64,000 bases of DNA, from the NCBI GenBank assembly GCA_037355855.1, contig CM074760.1, positions 3,216,501 to 3,280,500 of the forward strand. Reading direction: 5' to 3'. The notes beneath the pieces were generated by a model that saw nothing but the letters and a program-made list of their open reading frames with translations, ran no database searches and was not told the origin of the DNA. Shown here in pieces: positions 8,996-18,895 of this stretch (position 1 is its first letter; each line of letters opens with the position of its first letter). The stretch is from Pseudo-nitzschia pungens (taxonomy: Eukaryota > Bacillariophyta > Bacillariophyceae > Bacillariales > Bacillariaceae). The position numbers and the translations under genes are program-made.

Positions 8996-11900
8996 ATGGC
9001 CGATACCATCCACACGGGACCCCACATCATCAACAGATTTGCGGACGTCTGTGTGGAGGTATTGGACCACAAGGGAAGGGGGAGGATGCTCCGGGGCCTA
9101 CTAGACTCTGGCTGCTCCAAATCCATCATACTAAGGCAATTTGTCGACCGAAGTCAACTAACGAACCGAGACCAAAGATCTGTCACCTACAACACGTACG
9201 GAGGCAAGTTCAGAACCAAGTCTGCGGCTTCAGTGGGACTAAGGCTGATAGAATTTTCAAACTCTAAGACCATCAAATGGACCTTCCAAGTGGATGAGTA
9301 TCATCACCATGAGGAAGTACCCTATGACATGATTATAGGATCCGATCTAATGGCACAACTGGGACTGGATATAAAATACAGCTCCCGAACAATAGAATGG
9401 CAGGGTGACTCTATTCCCATGAAGGGGATGGGGGAGCTCTCGAACCCGGACAAATGTGAGGCAGTATTCTTTGCCAACACACAGAGTCCAATCCTCCAAC
9501 AAGAGGAAGAAAGGCAAGCCAAAATCTTAGACGCAGACTACTCCAAAGTCGATATAGACGCTATGGTCAACGAACTAGAGATTACTGCGGACTCCAAGGA
9601 AGCCTTGAAGAAGACACTGAAGAAATTCCCGACACTCTTTGGAGGAGGTCTGGGACTACTGAAGAATATAGAACCGGTGTCCATTGAACTCCAACCAGGG
9701 GTCAAACCGGTCCGACAGAGGTACTACTCCGTACCCCATGCCTTCGAACAGGCACTACGAAAGGAGATCACCAGGCTCTGTGACATCGGGGTATTGGAAA
9801 AACTCCCCCACGATGATGACTCACCGTGGGCGTCCCCTACCTTCTGTCAACCCAAAAAGACAGGGGATATTCGGGTCCTTACGGACTTCCGGAAAATGAA
9901 TGCAGCCATCCAAAGGAAGCCTTTCCCACTACCACGAATAGGGGAGACGATCCAAAGGCTCCAGAAGTTCAAGTCAGCTACGGCACTGGACTTGTCCCAA
10001 GGATATTATACTATTCCCATCTGCAAGGAGAGCCAGAAAATCTGCTCCACCATCCTGCCGTGGGGAAAGTATGCCTACAAGAGACTGGCAATGGGAATCG
10101 CATGCGCGCCCGATATCTTCCAATCAGTCATGATGAACCTACTAGGGGACCTGGACTACGTCCTTGTCTATATTGATGATATCCTGATCATTCAACGAGA
10201 GGGAGAATCCGAACAGGATCACCTCAACAAAATCGATACAGTCCTACAGAGACTGGACGACGCTGGCTTCCGAGCCAACCTCAGAAAATCCTTCTTCATG
10301 CAAAAAGAAGTGGAGTATTTGGGTTTTCTACTAACAACAGAGGGCATTCAACCCCAGCCAAAGAAACTGGAGGCGATGAAGCGCCTGGAACCCCCCAAGA
10401 ACACCAAGCAACTCAAGATGTTCCTTGGGATGGTCAACTTTTACAGGGACATGTGGAAGCGCCGCTCCCACATCCTGGCCCCCCTCAACAAGCTTGCAGG
10501 GAAAAAGGGAAAAATGAACTGGTACTGGGGCCCAGCAGAGCAGAAAGCTTTCATGGAGGCGAAGAGGATGCTCGCAGATGAAGCGAAACTTGCATTCCCA
10601 GACTTTACGAAACCATTTCATCTCTACTCAGACGCCAGCGACAGGCAACTGGGAGCAACTGTATGCCAAGATGGCAAGCCCCTTGGTTTCTACACCCGGA
10701 AGCTGAACTCGGCGCAGCTCAACTACACGGTTGGAGAAAAAGAACTCCTGGGCATAGTAGAAGGGCTAAAGGCGTTCGAAGGAATCCTACGAGGACAAGA
10801 GGTGATTATCCACACAGACCACCTAAACCTACTGTATCAGCAGATGCCGACGCAGAGAATGGTCCGGTGGAGACTCCTCATGGAGGAGTTCCACCCGGTA
10901 GTCAAGCATGTGGCTGGCAAAGACAACGATGCAGCAGATGCACTATCACGACTGGATATTACGGATGACCCAGCAGATACGGTGGAATGGCTACCGCCGA
11001 ATAAGCCCCTCACCTACGCGGATGAGGAAGAGCACCTCCGGCAACTCCTATTCCCGCTTGGAGAAGCGCCGGAAGAATTCCAGGGCAATAGTGCATTCCC
11101 ACTTGCCCCGGACATGATTCAGTTCTACCAGAAAAAGGACACAGGAATCATGAGTGCTCTGGAAAAAGACAATCGACTAACCACCAAAATGGTGGAAGGT
11201 TACAACCTAATCCACAAAGAAGGAAAGATTCTGATTCCCGACAAACTCAAGGACAGAGTCATGGAATGGTACCACAGCATGTTGGTCCATCCCGGAGAAA
11301 AGAGAATGGAACAGAGCATACGCTCGGTGTTCACCTGGAAAGGCCTACGAAAGGACGTTCAGGATCTCTGTAAACACTGTCACACGTGCCAGATGTTCAA
11401 AAAGAGTGGCCGGAAGAAGTACGGACTACTACCGGAGAAAGCAGTGGAAGTCACCAAATGGCAGAGGGTCAATGTGGACCTCTGGGGACCTGCAACTGTC
11501 CACAACAAAAATGGTAAAGACTACCACATCCATGTCCTCACCATGGTGGACCCAGTGACCGGATGGTTTGAACTGGCTCACCTGAAGGACTCCCCAAATG
11601 CAGCAGAAACTCAACGATTGTTGGATAGTACCTGGCTAGCAAGATATCCTCGACCAAAAGAAATCGGATTCGATGGTGGAAGTGAGTTCAAAGCAGAGTT
11701 CCAAGAGCTCTGTGACAACATGGGGATGAAAAGAAAACCCAGTGGCGCCTGGAACCCACAATCCAATTCAGTACTGGAGAGAATCCACCAGGTCCTGAAG
11801 GACTGCCTATTGTCCTTTAACCTGGAACAAAGAGACCTCCACGAGAAGGACCCCTTTGAGGAGTTCACTACCAAGGCGGCCTATGCTATTAGAAGCGCCA

Positions 11901-12259
11901 TCCATACAACTCTGGGGTACTCCCCAGCACAACTGGTGTTCGGACGGGATATGTTCATGCCTGTGAACTTTCCAGTGGATTGGGAAGCAATCCAAGCAAG
12001 GAAACAAAAGAGTATCCACAAGAGTAATATCCGGGAGAATCAGAAGAGGATTCCCCATGTCTATAAGGAAGGAGACTATGTCACCCTGGAAAGGAAGGGC
12101 ATTGTTCCGAAACTATCCTTCCCACGACAAGGACCTTACAAGGTGATCAAGGCCCATAACAATGGAACTGTAACTATTGAAACTGCTCCCTTTGTAACCG
12201 ATCGGGTTAACATTAGGAGAGTACACCCCTATTATTGCAGGGATCCTATTAAATTGTAA
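8996..12259 (+). CDS. pol: Pol polyprotein: protease, reverse transcriptase, RNase H, integrase
   Basis: 1087 residues in Ty3/gypsy order. Seen: aspartic protease DSG at 37-39; RT with YIDD at 392-395; RNase H with YSDASD (D546); integrase zinc-binding H-H-C-C region at about 760-800; integrase core D828, D893, E928, with 35 residues between the second Asp and the Glu as in retroviral integrases. The C-terminus has no chromodomain. The ATG at 8996 abuts the gag stop (TGA ATG). In copy A the same codon is AGG, so the ATG is probably a derived change, and the original mode of expression is a Gag-Pol fusion through the TGA. Pol appears intact. Confidence 0.95.
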   Translation: MADTIHTGPHIINRFADVCVEVLDHKGRGRMLRGLLDSGCSKSIILRQFVDRSQLTNRDQRSVTYNTYGGKFRTKSAASVGLRLIEFSNSKTIKWTFQVDEYHHHEEVPYDMIIGSDLMAQLGLDIKYSSRTIEWQGDSIPMKGMGELSNPDKCEAVFFANTQSPILQQEEERQAKILDADYSKVDIDAMVNELEITADSKEALKKTLKKFPTLFGGGLGLLKNIEPVSIELQPGVKPVRQRYYSVPHAFEQALRKEITRLCDIGVLEKLPHDDDSPWASPTFCQPKKTGDIRVLTDFRKMNAAIQRKPFPLPRIGETIQRLQKFKSATALDLSQGYYTIPICKESQKICSTILPWGKYAYKRLAMGIACAPDIFQSVMMNLLGDLDYVLVYIDDILIIQREGESEQDHLNKIDTVLQRLDDAGFRANLRKSFFMQKEVEYLGFLLTTEGIQPQPKKLEAMKRLEPPKNTKQLKMFLGMVNFYRDMWKRRSHILAPLNKLAGKKGKMNWYWGPAEQKAFMEAKRMLADEAKLAFPDFTKPFHLYSDASDRQLGATVCQDGKPLGFYTRKLNSAQLNYTVGEKELLGIVEGLKAFEGILRGQEVIIHTDHLNLLYQQMPTQRMVRWRLLMEEFHPVVKHVAGKDNDAADALSRLDITDDPADTVEWLPPNKPLTYADEEEHLRQLLFPLGEAPEEFQGNSAFPLAPDMIQFYQKKDTGIMSALEKDNRLTTKMVEGYNLIHKEGKILIPDKLKDRVMEWYHSMLVHPGEKRMEQSIRSVFTWKGLRKDVQDLCKHCHTCQMFKKSGRKKYGLLPEKAVEVTKWQRVNVDLWGPATVHNKNGKDYHIHVLTMVDPVTGWFELAHLKDSPNAAETQRLLDSTWLARYPRPKEIGFDGGSEFKAEFQELCDNMGMKRKPSGAWNPQSNSVLERIHQVLKDCLLSFNLEQRDLHEKDPFEEFTTKAAYAIRSAIHTTLGYSPAQLVFGRDMFMPVNFPVDWEAIQARKQKSIHKSNIRENQKRIPHVYKEGDYVTLERKGIVPKLSFPRQGPYKVIKAHNNGTVTIETAPFVTDRVNIRRVHPYYCRDPIKL

Positions 12260-12268
12260 CAGTACCAT

Positions 12269-12277
12269 GGAGGAGTA
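12269..12277 (+). other. Possible polypurine tract of copy B
   Basis: GGAGGAG lies two bases before the 3' LTR, where plus-strand priming takes place in LTR elements. It is short, so the call rests mainly on position. Confidence 0.45.
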
Positions 12278-12465
12278 TGCCGTGCACCAAAATACAGTCA
12301 CGAGTCCACTCGGGACTGGATTAAGGATAAGGATAACAGAATCAGCGAGCCGACAGAATCGCTGATTCAGAGGGCTCTTAGAACTGTAGCAAATAGACTA
12401 ACCAATAGAGCTCACAATTTGCATATCACTACTATTCTAATCACTAGTAGACCCGGGGTATGGCA
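12278..12465 (+). repeat. 3' LTR of gypsy copy B
   Basis: 188 bp, identical by eye to the 5' LTR. It is followed by CTCCC (12466-12470), the second copy of the target-site duplication. Confidence 0.95.
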
Positions 12466-12470
12466 CTCCC

Positions 12471-12546
12471 TCCTCTTCTCTCTAAGTTTTCTAGAGAGCT
12501 GGAGCTTTCGACGGGCTTTGGCTTCAATATCTGCCGGATCCACCAT
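12471..12546 (-). pseudogene. 5' (N-terminal) fragment of the interrupted DDE transposase
   Basis: The minus strand from the ATG at 12546 (ACCATGGTG context) encodes about 25 residues, very rich in Arg and Lys, up to the target duplication. They continue in frame into 8047-6972 once copy B and one CTCCC are removed. A basic N-terminus suits a DNA-binding protein. The true start could lie slightly further upstream. Confidence 0.75.
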
Positions 12547-13016
12547 GGTCAAGGTGTTCGGTATGTGTTCTCGTTATTGTGATGCGAACACCAAAAATGT
12601 GATTTTTTGTAGAGATTGGAAAGGCACTCGAACAAGGGATTTCCACTAACAAAAGAGCATACTATAAAGGGTTATAGGAATTTCTCTACTACAGAATAAT
12701 TTTTTGTCATTGGTATGGTTGCTTGGTGGTTCGCTGGTGGTTCACTAGTGGTAATTTCAGGGGGAATTCGAAAATTCTCAATTGTTGTCGGACTCGTAGT
12801 ATGGAAGAAAACTAACCGAACCATAAGTACCGTTTTTTTTGTTTCTCTCGTATTCCTCGAAATCAATACGGAAACACTGTTGTACGTTTAACGAAATAAA
12901 AGGGAAATAAAAAATGCAGACGACCTTTCACAAAATTACAAAAAAACTATCAATCAATCAAATAAGTGCAGTTTAGTGGTAGTGACATACAGTACTGGTA
13001 CAAGTACTGATAGGGG

Positions 13017-13102
13017 GGTTTCGAAAGAGACGTCCTAGCTCGAGCAAGGCAAAACGGACGGTTTCGAAAGAGGCGTCCCAGATCGAGCAAGGCAAAACAG
13101 TG
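13017..13102. repeat. 43-bp unit in two tandem copies
   Basis: GGTTTCGAAAGAGACGTCC... at 13017 recurs at 13060 with three or four mismatches. Each copy ends in GAGCAAGGCAAAAC. Confidence 0.85.
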
Positions 13103-13455
13103 ACGACCGGAGGGAGTCCCCATCTCAGGTGATCGACCGAAACGAAACGACGGTGTGTGTGCGTGTTTAGAATTATGAGTTGGCGAGGCGAGGCCCGCCG
13201 GGCTTTGATGAAAACAAAGGGTTGCTCCATTCATGGTGTCTTGTTCGATTCGCGGATAGCGACAACCGGGTACGCAATGTAATTCTAACGTTGTTGTTTC
13301 TTTTCTTTTTGCCACCGGAGGTTGTTTGTCGCCTCCGTTTTATCCTTGGTTGCGCGAAGCGAAGCGAATGGTATGACATGCATCGTTGGCGGCCCATCGT
13401 CGCTGGTGTCGTTTCGTTGCTGCACTGATCCCTCTGTCGGAACCCAGCACCGTGT

Positions 13456-13622
13456 TAAGCATCCTGCAAAGCATCCCCCCGCTAAGCATCCTGCTAAGCA
13501 TCCTGCTACTAAGCATCCTGCTACTAAGCATCCTGCTAAGCATCCTGCTACTAAGCATCCTGCTAAGCATCCTGCTACCCCATACAGTAGTAGCATCCTA
13601 TTTGAGCATCCTGTTCAGCATC
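13456..13622. repeat. Minisatellite of AAGCATCCTGCT and AAGCATCCTGCTACT units
   Basis: About ten 12- or 15-bp units. Because the unit lengths are multiples of three, a Lys-His-Pro-Ala(-Thr) peptide reads through on the plus strand and a Met-Leu-Ser-(Ser-)Arg peptide on the minus strand. Neither is supported as a gene. Confidence 0.85.
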
Positions 13623-14127
13623 CCTTAGACTGCTAGTACAAAGCGCTGGGGTATGCAGCTACAGTACAGATCTCTACTCCGGGACCAGTACTATCCTTCA
13701 TACCATTTTTTAGCGAGTCGCATATCTTTACGGGATGATCCTGTTTCAATATTTTTGATCTTGTTGTTTATCCCAAAGTTGTCTTGATTGCTACGTGTAT
13801 GATATCAATAGTACTTGAATATTTTATCATCATTATTATTCATTTGTCAATTTATTCTGGATTACGACCTTCATGGCACATTGCGACATGACTTTCTTCA
13901 GTCAGTATCAATGCCAAGACATACCGGCACGTCATACCGGTACCTTGATCCTCTTTCCCCTGAACTACTACTACTCGAATCACGTAGTAGTACTGTACAG
14001 CAGTAAGTAATAATATTCCGCAGTTTAAAGTTTTCCCAAGCTGTGTATGTTCACTCCACTCGAATCACGACAAAAATCTGCAATTTGCATTTCTACTCTC
14101 TGCCAATGGCATGGACACCACATCATC

Positions 14128-14595
14128 TCAAAATTCAGACTCATCGGGAACTTCGGGGGCATCTCCGGTTACGGAAGAAATCACTACTTCCTCTGTCACG
14201 AGTTTGCTATACGCCGCAGAAAAGACATTTTCGTCTTCTGGGTGTTGGTCGGTGTAGAAATATATCCAGATGAGCATGGACAGACCAAGGGCTTGCACAA
14301 CTCCGGCAAAAAGCAGTTTGCTTCCATAAGAATCTTGCTCGGTACCGAGAAAGGTCTGGCAGTAGAGTATCGGCACAAATGCGATGAAATTCAAACCGAA
14401 CATAATGTTCGCCCCACCGCGGTTTGGAGTTTCGTTCCCAATCCAAACGCCGAAAAATATGGCCAAGACAAATCGCAACCAGATGATGCAGTCAACCAAC
14501 TCTGGGAATGTTTCCATCGTCGGCTTTGAATTGGGTGACAGAAACTTTTTGAAGATCTCCTTCGCCTTGTCCGCACTACCCGAATCGTCCGACAT
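14128..14595 (-). CDS. Rab5-interacting protein family (Rab5IP/RAB5IF-like) membrane protein
   Basis: 155 aa. Seen: an N-terminal cytosolic stretch with FKKFLSPNSKP; then about residues 30-115 with E-L-V-D-C-I-I-W-L-R followed by three hydrophobic segments (near 40-52, 65-82 and 92-112) and the family-like ending LIWIYFY near 108-114; and an acidic C-terminal tail. This matches the layout of the Rab5IP family (human RAB5IF/C20orf24 and relatives), small ER membrane proteins implicated in multi-pass membrane protein biogenesis. There is a single exon with an ATG start and no near neighbour in the same orientation. The role is by homology only. Confidence 0.75.
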   Translation of the reverse strand: MSDDSGSADKAKEIFKKFLSPNSKPTMETFPELVDCIIWLRFVLAIFFGVWIGNETPNRGGANIMFGLNFIAFVPILYCQTFLGTEQDSYGSKLLFAGVVQALGLSMLIWIYFYTDQHPEDENVFSAAYSKLVTEEVVISSVTGDAPEVPDESEF

Positions 14596-15729
14596 CTTGA
14601 ATATTTCAATGCTTCTATTGGTACCGTATGTAGCAGCCTTCGCTCGTTGCTATGGAAGTCTCAGAACCCTGAACTTCTGCGCTTCAATCTTCGTGTTTCT
14701 TGCTCTCGAAATTCATGGAAAGCATGTGAGGTAAACCTTATCTACGGTATCACTCAAACATCCAATGTCATCGCAGCTCGTAGCTTTACGGTAAGGATTA
14801 CGATGGAGAAAGACGCAGCTGTACAGTACCGGGTAACGTGTAGCGTCCATAGTTCGTAGTTTTTGCCGAATTGAAATTGATCGCGCTCCTCTTTGGCATG
14901 TTGATGGGATTATCCAGTAAGATTATGCACCTACTGTACCGTGAAGGTATTGATACGTGCTCATACGTACTGGTCGTACGGTAAGATTACCGGTAATCTT
15001 ATCCTACATCTTTTAAAAACACTAATAGAAATCCGGTCCGCTTAATTCAAATAGAGTAAACGCGGTAGAGTTGAGGTTAAAATGAAAACTCCACAGCGCA
15101 AGACTCGACTCATGATACAAGAACTACAGTACGAGTAAGTTACGAGTAAGTTACGAGTACGAGTAACCTTATTCATACACGTACCGGTAAAGCAACTTAC
15201 AGTACAAGGTACGGTTCTTCGTAAGTAAGGTTTACGTAATTCTGAATAGGATGGATACTACCTTCAACTCTTGTTCAGGTCGAGGAATTGTAATGGGATA
15301 AACGATGAACTTTTGAGATACCAATAAAGGAAGGGACATAGGTGATAGGGACCTCGTCGTAAAAGTAGTACTACTAGTGGTACTACTAGTAGTAAGCTGT
15401 TTGAACGCTGTTTTTTTGTTGGTGGTGGTGTTGCTGGGAAAAAGATGGAGTTTGCTCCTTTTGAAATGACCCATTGAACAGAAGGTATCCAATAGTTTTG
15501 AAATTCAGTACAAGCTCACGCACTAATATGCAATGCAGGTCAAATGTAACTTTGTGTTCTACCCCTTTGGTTTCTTTCTCTATCGCACTTCGTAGGATGA
15601 TCAGTGACTTCTAGTATTGTTGATGTTCACTTCGACGTTTGTGCCGTATGCCGCATACCGTATCACATCAAAAAGTCATCACAGCAGAATTGTTAAAGCA
15701 AAAAATCTTTTCCACATTCGCATGTATGA
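14596..15729. other. Intergenic, rich in GTAAG/GTAC words
   Basis: From about 14935 to 15235 there are dense GTAAGATTAC, CGTACGGTAA, CGAGTAAGTTA and similar words, plus ACTACTAGTAGT runs near 15360-15395. No gene is recognised. Confidence 0.5.
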
Positions 15730-17331
15730 TCACTCTGGCTCTGCTGTCATCGCAAAGGGGCAAAGAGATATCGACCGACTCTCAGTATTGTTGGCATCTT
15801 CCTCTACTACCTCCAGTACACTTGACTTCTCGTTCTTTGCTAAAGCCCTCGCCATTTTTGTTTTATGGGTCTTCATCCATCGTTCGTGGAAGCTAATGGA
15901 CAGATTCGAATGCCATCGAACCATCCACCTCCTCACTGGCGCTATCCATCTTGCTGCTTTGCTGTAAATTCTCATGAGTGTCAAAGAAAATGTTGACATC
16001 AAATAGATATTTATGCGGACCAATCGATTTGGATGAAGCGGTAGCAAAAGGGCATCTGCAAGAGGATCTCCGATCATTCTTCTGCAGTTGAAGCATCGGT
16101 AATAATAGAGCCCATTTTTGTAAAAATCCTCCGGTATTTTTTCGGGGCGCATGGAGCCCGGTCCTCTTCTATCGGTGACCTTCAACAGATGATGAGCTAT
16201 CTTGACAGAGGATTCATCGGGGTCAAGAAGATGGAAAATTATCGACTGCAAGATGGCGCGGGAGTGTAGTGTAGGATTGGGTTTGACACCAACTCCTGGA
16301 CCACATGGATCTAACGGGGGTAACTCGCTCATTGTGGGTTGGCCCTTGCATCTATTGTCGTACTCGGTTTCCACGCCCAATAGCCATCCAATGTAGCTGT
16401 GTGTAAGATCCAAACATTTCCATGTGTGAGTGGTAAGAGCGACGAGTCGTTAGCCAAGACCAACGAATTCCAATTCGACATGTCTTCGATCCGAAACTTA
16501 CCGCCACAGCGCGAGGTAATCGAGTCGCTCTTGTTCCGAAACCGACACACCGGATATCAGTTCAATTCCGACGAGAACATTGGTACTGAACGCCAGCAAC
16601 GTTGCTGCCATATCCTCTTGATTGATAGGGATTCCGAACTTGTCCACATTCCACCGTTTCGTTCCTTTCTTTTTCAGAATCGCGAAACGCACCTTTGCAT
16701 GAAGAACCCGAACATGCAGGGCTGTCTTCCACCCTATTCCGCCGGGCAATAGAGCGTCAACTCCGAGCGCTGTACAAGCAACCACGAATTCCCCTGTATC
16801 CAAAAGTCGCTGAAGAGCTTGGTCTGGTCGTGACGGCGGTGCAAGGTAAGCAGTGGCTTGGATGACTTCCGCAATCTTGGGAATTGAAAACCCGGCAATC
16901 AAGCTCCTATAGTACAGAGTCAGTGATACCACCGGAAGATACGCGAGGTGGACCTCCTGTCCTCGTTTGATCTGATCCAAGTCTACCCACTCTGGAAGCC
17001 GCTGGTGAGTTTCGAGAAAGCTCGCCATTTCTTGTTCTATGATCGACTGCGATGTACTTTTCGCCTCCAAAGCATTTTCGGCCATCAAAAGCAAATCGTC
17101 ACCGGCACCGAGCCGCCTTCCATCGTTTTCCAAAAGTTCCAGTATTCGATCCACTGGTCCATCGCCCAAAAGTCGATACTTTTCAAGAACTTCAGCTGAA
17201 AGATGATACCCACCGCTGCTCTTGTCCAGCCACAACACTTTCTGCCCAAATTTACTCCGGACGTACGACCCTTTCGGCCACGCCTCTTTCCGCGGAATGC
17301 GAAAGGTAGGAATATCGAGCGGATTGAACAT
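15730..17331 (-). CDS. DUF2236 / ER-bound oxygenase (mpaB, rubber-oxygenase Lcp) family protein
   Basis: Two exons, 17331-16502 and 16396-15730. The 105-bp intron is GTAAGT...CACACAG, and the join reads LALWR-YIGWLLG. The product is 498 aa. Seen in exon 1: W-K-T-A-L-H-V-R-V-L-H-A-K-V-R followed by P-I-N-Q-E-D-M-A-A-T-L-L-A-F-S, the two signature regions of this all-helical family, whose best-known members (latex-clearing protein, MpaB) bind haem b and cleave C=C bonds. The Tyr-Ile-Gly-Trp helix follows the splice. The C-terminal roughly 100 residues are specific to this protein and basic. The substrate is unknown. No signal peptide is obvious at the chosen ATG. Confidence 0.82.
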
Positions 17332-18895
17332 TTCGTACGCCCGTGTTCAATCGAGAGTTTTCAGGTGTTTCGTTTTTTCGATCTTGCTCTTGCGATAGTT
17401 GATTTGTAATGCGGGTAAGGTAAAACTTCATGTTTGCACACTTGTGATGGAGTATTCTGTGCTGAGTTGTCAGGATTTCGGTTTTCGTATCATCATTTTT
17501 TTCCATCTCAATCCCATCGGAATACCGTACGACAAGAGTTTTTTTCAGATGAGGAGTAAGGTTAAGCTTATTTACGTAACTTACTCGTGTGAATGGGAAC
17601 TTGTACGTCGAAGTTCACCGGTAAGTTTCCGTACGTAACTCTTACTCGTACTTCAAAAAAATAGCGTAAGGTTACTCAGTAAGTTACCGTTCCTACTAAG
17701 ATTTACGGTATTAAATGTTAAATGCGTAAGGCTTCGTAACTCATTAGCCGTTCGCGTATGACTATTCGTATGCGATAATGTGTTGGGTAAGATTATGAAT
17801 AAGTCCAGTCTGGTACGGGAGAAATTTCATAACGCTGCAGGACTGTACGGTAATTACGTAAGATATATAATTTACAATTAGGAGTGGTAACCAAGGGCAA
17901 TTCTTCGTCCTTCTTGGTAGAAGTAATACACATTCCTTTAATGTACGAAGTAAGTTAACAATAATTGTAACAATATTATTGTTACGAGTAAGGTTACAGG
18001 TAGGTTTGCACTAGTACGGTAAGTACTTCTAAAAAAAAATACTGTACTACAACAGTTCCGAACACAATATTATCTTCATTAGAATACTCTGATAAAAAGA
18101 GTAAGCCAACAGGCTTGACAGCTAGAACTAGATTGAAGCTTCTAGTATGGATCAATTACCACTTGTAGTAGGATTACTAGTAGTACTAGTAGGCAGGTCT
18201 GAGATCAGCATGCGTCAGCAGCGGTCAGCATGTCATACACAGCACCAATGCACCAGCACGCACCAACAAGCAAGAAAGCTCCTCGTCGTTTACATTCTCC
18301 ACTATTACTACTACCTCCTCACAACAACCACCGCAAGAACAATAGTAACCTTTTTCATGAATAGGGTACACTATTGCTTGAATAGACACCATTTGAAAAG
18401 CACAAGGTATTACTACTACTACTACTAGATACCACTGTTCTACCTGCATTTACATTGCTTTTAAGGATTGATGAAACTAGCACCGGCTTTGATCACGACC
18501 AATCACGAGAAACAACAAAAGAATGAATCAAACATGATCATCAATCTGAGCAACAATTTTTTTTTATTGGCAATGAAAGAAGAGACAATCATCAATAGAA
18601 TCTTTGATCTATTTGCTTCGAATTAAAATTCATTTCGTCCGCATCATTCACTGATTGATTGCAGGGAGATTAGTATCAATCAATATTCTTTTGTCTCAGC
18701 TGCAATAGCAGTGTCCTAAATCTTGCATTTTCGTGGGTGAGAAACACACGGCGGCGAGGCATGCGGACACGAACAACAACGAAAACTCCAGGAACCGGAT
18801 CAATCATCATAACATCATCGTGATACCGGTTATTCTTGCATTGCATTGCATTGCATGCAACGATTGACGTGGACAACTAAATTCTCCGGCAATCA
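17332..18895. other. Intergenic, GTAAG-rich then trinucleotide-rich
   Basis: 17540-18030 is dense in GTAAGGTTAC-like words, several as inverted pairs. 18160-18430 has ACTAGTAGTACT and TACTACTAC runs. A TTGCATTGCATTGCATGCA stretch lies near 18836-18855. No gene is recognised. Confidence 0.5.

Larger units (their letters stand above)
8048..12465 (+). mobile_element. Ty3/gypsy LTR retrotransposon, copy B, complete ends, internal gag deletion
   Basis: 4418 bp bounded by two 188-bp LTRs (8048-8235 and 12278-12465) that read identical base for base, and by a 5-bp target duplication CTCCC (8043-8047 and 12466-12470). It sits inside a transposase gene. Compared with copy A, about 1.4 kb has gone: the leader jumps near 8611-8620 from the GAAGTATACGGAT region straight into the gag linker before the zinc knuckle. 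The capsid part and the gag start codon are missing, while pol is full length. Identical LTRs mean a very recent insertion, so the deletion derivative was probably mobilised with Gag supplied by an intact relative (inference). Confidence 0.95.
12547..14127. other. Intergenic stretch with tandem repeats
   Basis: It includes the upstream region of the transposase and probably the right end of the DNA transposon, whose boundary I could not define. There are two local tandem repeats (13017-13102 and 13456-13622, listed separately). No convincing gene is present; ORFs here are repeat-derived or short. Confidence 0.5.

Noticed and set aside
4045..12592. GTGTTCGCA at 4045 and its inverse near 12578-12590 as terminal repeats of the DNA transposon
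   Set aside because: The match stops after 9 bp, does not sit at equivalent positions, and the left copy overlaps the expected target duplication of gypsy copy A.
13322..13636. 104-codon plus ORF with Lys-His-Pro-Ala repeats
   Set aside because: The minisatellite is open on both strands; the non-repeat part has no features.
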